A stretch of 64,000 nucleotides of DNA from Candidatus Brocadia pituitae. GTDB lineage: Bacteria > Planctomycetota > Brocadiia > Brocadiales > Brocadiaceae. A program made the position numbers and the translations under genes. A model generated the notes under the pieces. It worked only from the letters and a program-made list of their open reading frames with translations, ran no database searches and was not told the DNA's origin. Position 1 is the first letter of the stretch, and the number at the start of each line of letters is the position of its first letter. Where the stretch lies: assembly GCA_017347445.1 (NCBI GenBank), contig AP021856.1:3232613-3296612 (forward strand). The letters run 5' to 3'. Positions 52,715-61,909 of this stretch are shown one piece after another.

Positions 52715-53585
52715 TAATAAATAGTTAAATTCCAAAACTTAAATCACAAATAATTATGAAATTCCAAATGACAAGTACCAAATTACAAATAATTTCCAAA
52801 TTTCAATTTATAAAATCAAAAACATTTCTTTGCGCTCTTTGCGTCTCTGCGTGAGCCATTCTGTTTTCCTCTCGCCAAGCCGCAAAGCACGCCAAGAAAG
52901 ACAAATACTATTAGCCACAAAGAAAATACATCAACCACGGATTACACAGATTGCACGGAGTATTTAAATTGCAAATCCCAAATAATTTCCAAACTCCAAT
53001 TCTCTAAAATGCAAAACTGTATTATTCCGGCTTTGTTTGGCAGTTTGGCAATTGTTTATTGGGATTTATTTGGATATTGTAATTTGGTGCTTCATTTTTA
53101 AATTCCAAATGACAAGTACCAAATTACAAATAATTTCCAAACTGCAATTTCCAAAATTCAAAACAGTATTCTGACTTTGTTTGACCGTTTTGGGTTTTTG
53201 TTCATTGGGATTTATTTGTTATTTGGATATTGTATTTTGGTGCTTTACTGTTAAATTCCAAATGGCAAGCAACAAATTACAAATAATTTCCAAACTGCAA
53301 TTTCCAAAATTCAAAACAGTATTCTGACTTTGTTTGACCGTTTTGGGTTTTTGTTCATTGGGATTTATTTGTTATTTGGATATTGTATTTTGGTGCTTCA
53401 TTTTTAAATTCCAAATGACAAGTACCAAATTACAAATAATTTCCAAACTGCAATTTCCAAAATTCAAAACAGTATTCTGACTTTGTTTGACCGTTTTGAG
53501 TCTTGTTTATTGGAATTTATTTGTTATTTGGATATTGTATTTTGATGCTTTACTGTTAAATTCCAAATTTCAATTTTTATTAGTC
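52715..53585. repeat. Dispersed CAAAT/ATTTG repeat block E
   Basis: About 870 bp. Begins with one unit, then CTTTGCGCTCTTTGCGTCTC and GCCAAGCCGCAAAGCACGCC words (52825-52895), then four units with cores near 53030, 53178, 53330 and 53480. The last three are about 150 bp apart. It ends at the stop of the UDP-sugar dehydrogenase gene. Confidence 0.8.
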
Positions 53586-53592
53586 TTATGTC

Positions 53593-54897
53593 TTATGCCC
53601 TTTTTACTTTATCGGGATAACCAGTATGATTTTTTATGAGATTCCTTGTGTCAACGATTACGTTGGAATGTTTCAGGATGAAATCAGGGTCGTAATCAGC
53701 ATGCGCGGTTGCAATAACAACCGCATCATATTTCGCAAGATTCTCTGCTCGTAAAGGAACTGAACAATTGTCAAATGAGTATTTCCTTAATTTCGGGAGA
53801 ATGGGTATATACGGGTCGTTATAGTCAACATGGGCATCTTTCTCCTCAAATAGCTCCATGATCTTCAGCGAGGGCGATTCACGGGTGTCGTCTATATCCT
53901 TTTTATAAGAAAGTCCCAGAATTAAAATCTTTGCGCCCTTAATGCTTTTCCCTTTCTCATTGAGCGCATCAATGGTTTTCTGTACCACATAATAAGGCAT
54001 ATTGGTATTTATTTCCCCCGCAAGCTCGATAAACCGGGTGGAAAACTCGTATTCCCTCGCCTTCCAGGTTAAATAAAAGGGATCGATCGGTATGCAATGC
54101 CCACCAAGCCCCGGGCCCGGATAAAATGCCTGAAACCCAAAGGGTTTTGTGTTCGCCGCCTCTATGACCTCCCATACGTCAATTTCCATCCTGTCGAAAA
54201 GCATCTTCAGTTCGTTTACCAGCGCTATATTCACCGCTCTATAGATATTCTCAAGGAGTTTTGCGGCCTCTGCAACTTTTGTTGAAGAAACCGGCACGGT
54301 CTTTACCACTACCGAATCATAAAGGGCCTTTGCAACGGTAAGACAAGTATTTGTATAACCGCCAACCACCTTCGGGATGGTGCGTGTTGAAAAATCCTTA
54401 TTATTCGGATCTTCCCGCTCCGGTGAAAACGCAAGATAAAAATCCTCACCTGCTTTTAACCCAGACTCCTCCAGTATGGGTCTCATGTCCTCATCCGTAG
54501 TGCCGGGATACGTCGTTGATTCAAGGATAATAAGCTGCCCCTTGCGGAGATTTCCGGCAATAGTCTTTGTTGTGTTAAAGACATATGACATATCGGGTTC
54601 CCGGTATTTGTTCAGCGGTGTCGGGACACAGATGATGATGCAATCCATAGCCGGCAGCTTCGAAAAATCCGTGGTGGGGATGAAACGCGACCCGTGAGCC
54701 GTGATCCGTGAACCGTCAATGTGTTTGATGTAGCTCTTGCCCTGGCTCAGTAATTGTATCTTTTCAGGATCGATGTCAAAGCCGGTCACCTGAAACCCTG
54801 CCTTGCAGAATTCAATGACCAGTGGCAATCCCACATAACCGAGGCCGATGACGCCAATCTGTGCTTCTTTAGATGCAATTTTTTCAATGAGTTTCAT
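53593..54897 (-). CDS. UDP-N-acetyl-D-glucosamine 6-dehydrogenase family (WbpA-like)
   Basis: NAD-dependent nucleotide-sugar dehydrogenase that oxidises C6 of a UDP-HexNAc to the uronate. About 434 aa from the ATG at 54897; the open frame runs 17 codons further into repeat DNA. It has GVIGLGYVGLPLVIEFCKAG (NAD site), VPTPLNKYREPDMSYV, ILESTTYPGTTDE, FSPEREDPNN, the catalytic cysteine in GPGLGGHCIPIDPFYLTWKA and ILGLSYKKDIDDTRESPSL. The GGHCIPIDP and YREPDMSYV forms fit the UDP-GlcNAc/WbpA subgroup. Codons near residue 70 (GSRITAHGSRF) resemble a dispersed GGATCACGGCTCACGG repeat. It is probably step one of the diacetamido-uronate pathway. Confidence 0.92.
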   Translation of the reverse strand: MKLIEKIASKEAQIGVIGLGYVGLPLVIEFCKAGFQVTGFDIDPEKIQLLSQGKSYIKHIDGSRITAHGSRFIPTTDFSKLPAMDCIIICVPTPLNKYREPDMSYVFNTTKTIAGNLRKGQLIILESTTYPGTTDEDMRPILEESGLKAGEDFYLAFSPEREDPNNKDFSTRTIPKVVGGYTNTCLTVAKALYDSVVVKTVPVSSTKVAEAAKLLENIYRAVNIALVNELKMLFDRMEIDVWEVIEAANTKPFGFQAFYPGPGLGGHCIPIDPFYLTWKAREYEFSTRFIELAGEINTNMPYYVVQKTIDALNEKGKSIKGAKILILGLSYKKDIDDTRESPSLKIMELFEEKDAHVDYNDPYIPILPKLRKYSFDNCSVPLRAENLAKYDAVVIATAHADYDPDFILKHSNVIVDTRNLIKNHTGYPDKVKRA

Positions 54898-54899
54898 AG

Positions 54900-55190
54900 C
54901 TGTTTTAAGAAATTCCAAATGACAAATAACAAATTTCAAATAATACACAAAGTATTAAATTCCAATACTCAAATACCAAAATTTAAATAATTATGAAATT
55001 CCAAATAACAAGCAACAAATTACAAATAATTTCCAAAATATGAAATAACAAATCCTAAAACCCAAATCCTAAATAATATCCAAACTTCAATCACCAAAAT
55101 TCAAAACTGTATTATTCTGACTTTGTTTGGTCGTTTGGCAATTGTGCATTGGGATTTATTTGGTATTTGGATATTGTTGTTTGGTGCTTT
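54900..55190. repeat. Diverged repeat units leading into the 154-bp array
   Basis: About 290 bp of CAAAT-rich repeat with one T-rich core (near 55125), more diverged than the array that follows. It directly abuts the start of the UDP-sugar dehydrogenase gene, so any leader of that gene is repeat DNA. Confidence 0.8.
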
Positions 55191-56650
55191 ACTGTGAAAT
55201 TCCAAATGACAAGCAACAAATTACAAATAATTTTCAAATTTCAATTCTCTAAATTCAAAACAGCATTATTCCGGCTTTGTTTGGTAATTTGGCAATTGTG
55301 CATTGGGATTTATTTGGTATTTGGATATTGTTGTTTGGTGCTTTACTGTGAAATTCCAAATGACAAGCAACAAATTACAAATAATTTTCAAATTTCAATT
55401 CTCTAAATTCAAAACAGCATTATTCCGGCTTTGTTTGGCAGTTTGGCAATTGTTCATTGGAATTTATTTGGTATTTGGATATTGTATTTTGGTGCTTTAC
55501 TGTGAAATTCCAAATGACAAGCAACAAATTACAAATAATTTCCAAATTTCAATTCTCTAAATTCAAAACAGCATTATTCCGGCTTTGTTTGGCAGTTTGG
55601 CAATTGTGCATTGGAATTTATTTGTTATTTGGATATTGTTGTTTGGTGCTTTACTGTGAAATTCCAATACTCAAATCCCAAATTACAAATAATTTCCAAA
55701 TTTCAATTCTCTAAATTCAAAACAGCATTATTCCAGCTTTGTTTGGTCGTTTGGCAATTGTGCATTGGGATTTATTTGGTATTTGGATATTGTTGTTTGG
55801 TGCTTTACTGTGAAATTCCAAATGACAAGCAACAAATTACAAATAATTTTCAAATTTCAATTCTCTAAATTCAAAACAGCATTATTCCGGCTTTGTTTGG
55901 TAGTTTGGCAATTGTGCATTGGGATTTATTTGTTATTTGGATATTGTTGTTTGGTGCTTTACTGTGAAATTCCAAATAACAAGCAACAAATTACAAATAA
56001 TTTCCAAATTTCAATTCTCTAAATTCAAAACAGCATTATTCCGGCTTTGTTTGGCAGTTTGGCAATTGTTTATTGGGATTTATTTGATATTTGGATATTG
56101 TATTTTGGTGCTTTACTGTGAAATTCCAAATGACAAGCAACAAATTACAAATAATTTCCAAATTTCAATTCTCTAAATTCAAAACAGCATTATTCCGGCT
56201 TTGTTTGGTAGTTTGGCAATTGTGTATTGGAATTTATTTGGTATTTGGATATTGTTGTTTGGTGCTTTACTGTGAAATTCCAAATGACAAGCAACAAATT
56301 ACAAATAATTTCCAAATTCCAATTCTCTAAATTCAAAACAGCATTATTCCAGCTTTGTTTGGCAGTTTGGCAATTGTGCATTGGGATTTATTTGGTATTT
56401 GGATATTGTTGTTTGGTGCTTTACTGTGAAATTCCAAATGACAAGCAACAAATTACAAATAATTTCCAAATTTCAATTCTCTAAATTCAAAACAGCATTA
56501 TTCCGGCTTTGTTTGGTAGTTTGGCAATTGTGCATTGGGATTTATTTGTTATTTGGATATTGTTGTTTGGTGCTTTACTGTGAAATTCCAAATAACAAGC
56601 AACAAATTACAAATAATTTCCAAATTTCAATTCTCTAAAGTCAAAACAAA
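55191..56650. repeat. Tandem array of 154-bp repeats (nine exact periods plus a partial)
   Basis: The word ACTGTGAAATTCCAAAT recurs from 55191 to 56577 at an exact 154-bp period (nine periods, 1386 bp), with a tenth partial unit to 56650. Units differ by only a few bases. Each has an A-rich half (CAAGCAACAAATTACAAATA) and a T-rich half (GGCTTTGTTTGGCAGTTTGG), which are loosely complementary, so one unit could fold on itself. The period is not a multiple of three, so the overlapping 85-codon open frames are artefacts. It lies between the Wzz-kinase and the dehydrogenase genes. Confidence 0.95.
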
Positions 56651-56665
56651 AGTTACCGGTATGCG

Positions 56666-59194
56666 CTATCCGTAATAATAGTCTCCTGTCTTTGCCTGAT
56701 TTAAGATGGCGCCAAGGATACGGGCGTTATTCTCCTTCATACAGGTTGTGACTTTATTAATTGCTTCGACAGGAACCTGCCCTGACTTAACCACAAAGAT
56801 TACCCCGTCAGCAAAGTTCAACAATGGCATCGCAGTATTCATGGCCTCCATCATCGGCGGGGCGTCCACGAGCACCACATCGCATTGCTGTTTCAGGAGA
56901 TACAGGAACTTTGAAAGAAGACCAAAGTATATGGGGCTGTCAGGGTTTACATGGCCTGCACCAACAGGCAAGAGTGATATGTTCGAACCATTTATCTGCT
57001 GAACGTGTGAAAACAACTCTCGCTTCAACAGACGACTTCCCGCTGTATTCCCCAGACGCCTGACAATCGGTGCGTAATCCTCAGCAAAGTAGATTTTCTT
57101 ATCTTCGTAAATTTCTATATCGCCTGCCTCAAAGGTAAAGCTACCCTGTTTCCAACTAAAAAGCTTCTGGAGGTGTTCCTCCATCTGGAGTTTTAATGGC
57201 CCTTTGAGTTGCTCCTGGTTCACGTATCCGGCATTGATCAGGATATATCCAAGCGGTAAGCCCGTGCGCTGGTTCCTTTCCAGCGCGTCTTTTAACTGAT
57301 CCTCAGTGATGAAACCCCCACGGAGGAGCATGGCTCCCAAACGGTTGGCAAACGGGGTATCGTTACTTTGGATTTGAAATAAACAACCATTTTGAAAGAG
57401 GACGGTTATGCCCAGGGTATCATTAGTGACAACGAGCTGCCCGCTGAGCTTTTTCAGGGCAATGATGGAAAAGAGGTCATCCACACTGTAGTCTTTTAAA
57501 TTACCCTGCATAATATTTTTTGACAGTACCCCTTCCATGGCATTGAGCAATCCATGTGCCCCGCCGTTCTCTGTCCCAAACACCTGATGTAATGACGGAT
57601 GGTGAAGGTCGGCATCTACCATGATCACGCGTAGGCCCCCTTTCGCCAGGTTTATTGCCAACTTTGCCAGGACGGTAGTCTTCCCTTCGCCCTTCATTGT
57701 ACTTTCCACCACATACACGTGTCCATGCATACCTGATTGCATCAGGGGTAATCTGGCAACGAAGTTACCTGAAATATTGTATAATGCGTATCCTTCTTTC
57801 GCCAGCTTTTGTCCGCCGCGGTGCGATTCGTTTCCTGGCAGGGCGAGTGTTTTGTTTCTCTTTAATGACCTGTCATAGGGTATTACCCCCAGTACCGGCA
57901 GCCTCAAATGTTTGGCAGCATCTTCCGGTGTTCGCACGGTCTTGTCCATATATTCAAGGAAAAAGGCTAGTCCCACACCAAAGGTCAAACCCACGATAAT
58001 AGAGAGGAGTGTATTTAACAGAATACGTGGTTTGAATGTGGAAATGGGCACTTCCGCCTCATCCACGATGCGGATATTGCTCTTTTTCATGTTACCGGTA
58101 AGGTTGACTTCTTTTGCCTGTGTGAGCAGGATATCATAAATCACCTTGTCGCTTTCGGCCTCCAGGCGCACCATATCATAGTTTACGGCCTTTTCGGTTT
58201 GAGGTTTTACGGTATCGTGCGGGAGATGCCGGTTTTGCTGATTGGCCTTTTCAATCGCTGCTATCCGGTTCAGTTCCGTCCTGATGGCCTTCCGTATCGA
58301 TTGTATCTCATGGATGATCCCCTCTTCCAGCTTTCCGATGCCGTTATCGATCTCGATGATTTTGTGATGTTTGGGGCCATACCTGGTGACCAGGATCGAT
58401 CGTTCCGCCTTCAGGTTGCCTAATTGGTTGTGCAGATTCCTGATGATGACGTTCTGCTCAACTTCCGGTATGGAAAAGATGCTTTCGTCATCGATGGTAA
58501 ATGACCGTAGCTGCTTGTACTTATATTCATACGCCGCCTTCTGCGAAGTCCCCACCTTCATCTTTTGCGCAGAAAGTTGATCCTTGAACCAGTCCAGTGC
58601 CTGCTGGGAGGCCAGTTGCTGGATATGATTGTTCCGCTCAATGAATGCCCGGGCGTGGGTATTCGCAATGAGTGCGGCCTTTTCCGGCGATGGATGCTGA
58701 AAACTGATATCAACCAGGTGGGTCTCACGCAAAGGAGAGATCTCCAGATTTTTCAGGTACCACTTGATGATCCGGGGGTCGCTCCTGATGTCTGATTGAT
58801 CAGATGCATTGCCGGATAATGCGTCCTGCTCTTTTGTGCTTCTGTCATCCTCTAATTTACAGTCCTTCCAGAGTTCCAATTCTTCGATAACGCCCTTTGC
58901 AAGACTCCTGCTCACGAGGAGTTTGTATTGTGTCTGGTAGTAGCTCTTATTTTGAACGTCAGAATTCATATTCACCTTTGAGACATCCGCCATCTCATTC
59001 AGGAGTGAATCAGTATTTTCTATCATAAGCTGCGTGGTTGCCTTATAGATGGGCGTAGAACGAAGCGACCCCACGACAACGGTGATAACCACGGTCAGGA
59101 AGAAGATGATAACGACCCATTTCCGTTTTCTGATGACATTGAGATAGTCGACTAAATGTACGTCCTGCTGTAATGGCATTTGTTGGTCAGGCAT
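56666..59194 (-). CDS. Wzz/BY-kinase chain-length regulator with inserted DUF4388/MshEN-like segment
   Basis: An 842-aa polysaccharide co-polymerase and tyrosine autokinase that sets EPS chain length. A Wzz domain (membrane helices at about 27-43 and 391-413, coiled coil between) is followed by a kinase with Walker A around STMKGEGKTT (498-507), Walker A' VIMVDADLHHP (523-533), Walker B VVLVDAPPM (773-781) and a C-terminal YYY (839-841). Between A' and B an extra 130 residues (about 565-695) look like DUF4388 (LKKLSGQLVVTNDTLGITVL ... FSWKQGSFTFEAGD). Inside it two 24-residue motifs start at R618 and P647 with a 5-residue spacer, as in MshEN c-di-GMP domains. It is intact. Confidence 0.93.
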   Translation of the reverse strand: MPDQQMPLQQDVHLVDYLNVIRKRKWVVIIFFLTVVITVVVGSLRSTPIYKATTQLMIENTDSLLNEMADVSKVNMNSDVQNKSYYQTQYKLLVSRSLAKGVIEELELWKDCKLEDDRSTKEQDALSGNASDQSDIRSDPRIIKWYLKNLEISPLRETHLVDISFQHPSPEKAALIANTHARAFIERNNHIQQLASQQALDWFKDQLSAQKMKVGTSQKAAYEYKYKQLRSFTIDDESIFSIPEVEQNVIIRNLHNQLGNLKAERSILVTRYGPKHHKIIEIDNGIGKLEEGIIHEIQSIRKAIRTELNRIAAIEKANQQNRHLPHDTVKPQTEKAVNYDMVRLEAESDKVIYDILLTQAKEVNLTGNMKKSNIRIVDEAEVPISTFKPRILLNTLLSIIVGLTFGVGLAFFLEYMDKTVRTPEDAAKHLRLPVLGVIPYDRSLKRNKTLALPGNESHRGGQKLAKEGYALYNISGNFVARLPLMQSGMHGHVYVVESTMKGEGKTTVLAKLAINLAKGGLRVIMVDADLHHPSLHQVFGTENGGAHGLLNAMEGVLSKNIMQGNLKDYSVDDLFSIIALKKLSGQLVVTNDTLGITVLFQNGCLFQIQSNDTPFANRLGAMLLRGGFITEDQLKDALERNQRTGLPLGYILINAGYVNQEQLKGPLKLQMEEHLQKLFSWKQGSFTFEAGDIEIYEDKKIYFAEDYAPIVRRLGNTAGSRLLKRELFSHVQQINGSNISLLPVGAGHVNPDSPIYFGLLSKFLYLLKQQCDVVLVDAPPMMEAMNTAMPLLNFADGVIFVVKSGQVPVEAINKVTTCMKENNARILGAILNQAKTGDYYYG

Positions 59195-59529
59195 AAATCA
59201 CCTTTCTTTATCTAACAATCTCTGAAATTTTGTCTCCGACGTCTTTTTTTGCAACCGGGACGGTTGCACTACCAGTTCTCACGGGGCAATACGAACAAGC
59301 CATGCGGTCTCTGTTTTTGTAATACTGCTTCATACTTTGCACTTGTAATGGCCAGTCCTGGCTTGTCTATCAAAATTTCAAAATAGATAATTCCTGGACA
59401 ATGTCGCGCAAGTTCAACACGGACAAACGGAGTTTGTCCGTGCCACCCTGTATATCAATATAAATATCCACTGAGATTTCACGATCCGTGGACACCCCTT
59501 TAATCCCCTCCCCGTAAACCTTATCTTTA
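59195..59529. other. Upstream region of the Wzz-kinase gene
   Basis: About 335 bp, no gene supported. Contains the hairpin at 59418-59442 and, at 59490-59517, CCCCTTTAATCCCCTCCCCG of the C-run repeat family, next to the left end of the IS4 element. The promoter of the kinase gene may lie here, or the gene was once joined to the CapD-like gene before the IS arrived. Confidence 0.45.
59418..59442. terminator. Perfect 11-bp hairpin
   Basis: CACGGACAAAC and its complement GTTTGTCCGTG around a GGA loop. It lies between the kinase gene and the IS element. There is no T-run, so it may be a repeat hairpin rather than a true terminator. Confidence 0.45.
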
Positions 59530-61716
59530 CCCACATTTTTTACTGGACAAATCATGGTGGAGATAATGAATGGGGGGTTAGTTCTGTAACAAAAACTTTC
59601 CACATAGCGGTCATATCATCAAGTCTTTGTATCCCAAGCCAAAGCGTTTTTGTTCCCGGTTCACCATCCCCTTTTCGGCCTAAAAAACCACCTAAACTCG
59701 CCACCATTCGAACCGCTTCCCTTAAACTCGGTGGATTTGAAGGTGGAGTCGGATTTTGGGTTTTGTACGCAAGGAGTGCCTTCCATTCTGCTTCTTCAAA
59801 AAATACGGTACAGGGAACATCCGGTACTTCCCTGCCAAGTTTCGTTAAATAATAGATCCGCCATGCCACTACCATATCGATTGCCAGACACGCTTCTATG
59901 CGATCGGCATTTCCCAGTTGCCTTTGTTCTATTTGACAACCACTCTTTAACGTCTTATGGTAAACCTCTATACCCCATCGCCTGGCATACCATTCCAGCT
60001 TCTCCACGGATTCTTCAAACGTATCCACCGGGATTGTCGTTAACAACATCCATTTGAGTGGGGTTGTTGATTCCGGTGCATTTTCTTCCACCGCCAGTAT
60101 TGCATAAACCTTCAGAGGGCCTTTTGCTCGTTTCCCTGGGGGAGCTTTCAATTCCACCGCTCCATAACGGATTACCAATTCCGCTTCCCGTGACGGCTGA
60201 TTTCCCTTTCGGGGAATCCTGATCCGCTGAATCCCGCTCACGGGACGACTGTCTATATACCCCCACAATCGCTCCTGTTCATGGAACAGACTACGATTAT
60301 GCTCCGCACGAACTAACAACTTCGGATTCCCTGTGCCTGCCATGGCTAATTCAAATAATTCATAAATATCCGCCTCTCTGTCTCCGACACTGACGATAAC
60401 GGTTTTCGGACACTGCTTTTGGATTTCCGCCACCGAGCTGAAACTCACCAGCCATTTGTTGCTCTCTTTCTCTTCTATGGGTAGTTTATGGCGCTGATGT
60501 TTCTTGCCATAGTTCTCTTTGTCCCTCGCCCAGCACTGCACATTCATCAGCCCCAGCGGCGTCCCCTCCCGGTTAAATGCCATCGTATCATGCACCATGA
60601 GCCCGATTACCTCTTCTCCCCTTGAACTAATCGGTCCAAGATTCTCGGTCGCCGGATGCAAACTATAATTCAAACTCGTTGTGTCCTGTATCGCCAACAC
60701 CACCTCTTCTTCCCTGATTCGATTCACGGTTGACTGATAATGTGCACTCAGGATGGTTTCCATGGTACTTGCCTTGTTATCCAAAAATCGATATGCCGCT
60801 TTCGTTCTTGCACGGCTTTGGCATGCCTGCGGAATATTCGCCCGGGGGTTCGCATAAAAATCACGGGCCATCTCTCTCAGCCTGATGGTCAACCGCAAGT
60901 CCCCCAGATTCGCATTCCCGAACTCTTCTTCCGCCCAGTCACAATGCCCCCTCACTTCTACGGCTTCCTTCGCCTGCCCTTCACACAAACGCTCCCTTGC
61001 ATCGGAATATAACGGATAAAGATAGATGTCTTTGACCGGCAGCCTATACTCATTCCCAGCATCCTGTCTCCCTCGTCCCTGCGTCGTTCCTACATGCTGA
61101 AAATTTGCCGCCTGATAACAGGTACCCAAAAACCTTCCTTTCTCTACAAAGGTCTCCACCAGTACCGGTGCATCACCATTTTGTTCCGCCCAGTCCCTCT
61201 TCATCTGCCTCAGACTCTTTGACAATACCCAGGATGCCAGGTTCTTCACTTTCACCCAGGGCGCTATCAAAAAACGACTGTTACAGACAATGCGGTTTAA
61301 ATATCTTAACCGGTTTTCTTCATTCCACCCTATCCATTCCTCTCTCGCCCTCAAACGCCACGCCGGGGAACTGAATGATACCGCTCCTATCAAACCATAT
61401 TTCTCGCTCCTCACTAAATACCTCATCTGTTTCCCGTATAATGTCCCCTGTCCTAAATAATGGTATCGCTCTATCATTGCCTTCCAATGGGGATACTTCT
61501 CGTCTCTCGAATTATATACCCTGACAAGCTCGATTTCACCAAGTTCCTCTAAACAACACTCTATCCCGGACTCTTCTGATTCACACGCCTGTTCCTGATT
61601 CCCGGTTCGATCCGGCAACCTGTTTGTTCGGCTCTCTTCTGGAAAACTATCTGCATTTTGTTTCATGCACCACAGCTTAACCAATCAGGAGGCTTTTGTC
61701 CAGTAAAAAATGTGGG
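59530..61716 (-). mobile_element. IS4-family (Tn5-like) insertion sequence with DUF4338 cargo domain (2187 bp)
   Basis: Perfect 22-bp terminal inverted repeats at 59530-59551 and 61695-61716 (outer end CCCACATTTTTTACTGG). One long gene fills the element. I see no convincing target duplication: the flanks are TTATCTTTA and ACATGTTAA. The flanks both carry C-run/GTAAAC repeat words, so the insertion may be in, or have recombined with, such a repeat. Confidence 0.9.
59552..61666 (-). CDS. Fusion: DUF4338 (DruA-like) domain + Tn5-type IS4 transposase
   Basis: About 704 aa from the ATG at 61666 (a TTG at 61684 adds six; numbers below use that frame). Residues 50-240 are DUF4338: HWKAMIERYHYLGQGTLYGK, WIGWNEENRLRYLNRIVCNS, RFLIAPWVKVKNLASWVLSK, GTCYQAANFQHVGTTQGRGR. 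Residues 249-305 are the Tn5 transposase DNA-binding domain (WAEEEFGNANLGDLRLTIRL, ARTKAAYRFLDN). The DDE core follows, with D334 (IQDTTSLNY), D435 (VSVGDREADIYEL) and E573 in the Y-R-E-K block RRWGIEVYHKTLK. The D435-E573 spacing (138) equals that of Tn5. The C-terminus matches its dimerisation region. It is intact, likely active. Confidence 0.9.
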   Translation of the reverse strand: MKQNADSFPEESRTNRLPDRTGNQEQACESEESGIECCLEELGEIELVRVYNSRDEKYPHWKAMIERYHYLGQGTLYGKQMRYLVRSEKYGLIGAVSFSSPAWRLRAREEWIGWNEENRLRYLNRIVCNSRFLIAPWVKVKNLASWVLSKSLRQMKRDWAEQNGDAPVLVETFVEKGRFLGTCYQAANFQHVGTTQGRGRQDAGNEYRLPVKDIYLYPLYSDARERLCEGQAKEAVEVRGHCDWAEEEFGNANLGDLRLTIRLREMARDFYANPRANIPQACQSRARTKAAYRFLDNKASTMETILSAHYQSTVNRIREEEVVLAIQDTTSLNYSLHPATENLGPISSRGEEVIGLMVHDTMAFNREGTPLGLMNVQCWARDKENYGKKHQRHKLPIEEKESNKWLVSFSSVAEIQKQCPKTVIVSVGDREADIYELFELAMAGTGNPKLLVRAEHNRSLFHEQERLWGYIDSRPVSGIQRIRIPRKGNQPSREAELVIRYGAVELKAPPGKRAKGPLKVYAILAVEENAPESTTPLKWMLLTTIPVDTFEESVEKLEWYARRWGIEVYHKTLKSGCQIEQRQLGNADRIEACLAIDMVVAWRIYYLTKLGREVPDVPCTVFFEEAEWKALLAYKTQNPTPPSNPPSLREAVRMVASLGGFLGRKGDGEPGTKTLWLGIQRLDDMTAMWKVFVTELTPHSLSPP

Positions 61717-61726
61717 ACATGTTAAG

Positions 61727-61767
61727 CCCGTAAACAGGGGAGACTCATTTCCCTCCCTGTTTACGGG
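61727..61767. terminator. 13-bp inverted repeat downstream of the CapD-like gene
   Basis: CCCGTAAACAGGG (61727-61739) and its complement CCCTGTTTACGGG (61755-61767) around 15 bp. It lies after the small frame at 61792 on the minus strand, so it could end the CapD transcript. It is also a member of the C-run repeat family. Confidence 0.5.
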
Positions 61768-61791
61768 GAGGGTTAGGGTGGGGTTGTCCTC

Positions 61792-61896
61792 TCATTTCCG
61801 CCGGACAAATGCCTCACCCAAACTGCTTAGACGAAACCCTTTTTTAGGTTGGGCTTTAAAAGACAAAAACCCAACGACTTTTTCCTTTGAACGCAT
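61792..61896 (-). CDS. Small hypothetical protein (34 aa)
   Basis: MRSKEKVVGFLSFKAQPKKG then FRLSSLGEAFVRRK, a basic peptide. It starts 14 nt after the CapD stop and has AAAGGAG 8 nt upstream of its ATG, so it would be translated from the CapD transcript. I recognise no family; it could be chance. Confidence 0.35.
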   Translation of the reverse strand: MRSKEKVVGFLSFKAQPKKGFRLSSLGEAFVRRK

Positions 61897-61909
61897 CTTT
61901 GTGACTCCT

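Noticed and set aside
55149-56638. Nine overlapping 85-codon plus-strand frames with near-identical products (KFQMTSNKLQII...)
   Set aside because: They are translations of the 154-bp tandem repeat; the frames cascade because 154 is not a multiple of three, and they have no ribosome sites.
55191-56650. CRISPR array
   Set aside because: Units are 154 bp and nearly identical along their whole length, with no unique spacers, and no cas genes are present.
59370-59603. 77-codon minus-strand frame overlapping the IS end
   Set aside because: It crosses the terminal inverted repeat and the transposase 3' end; no pattern or ribosome site.
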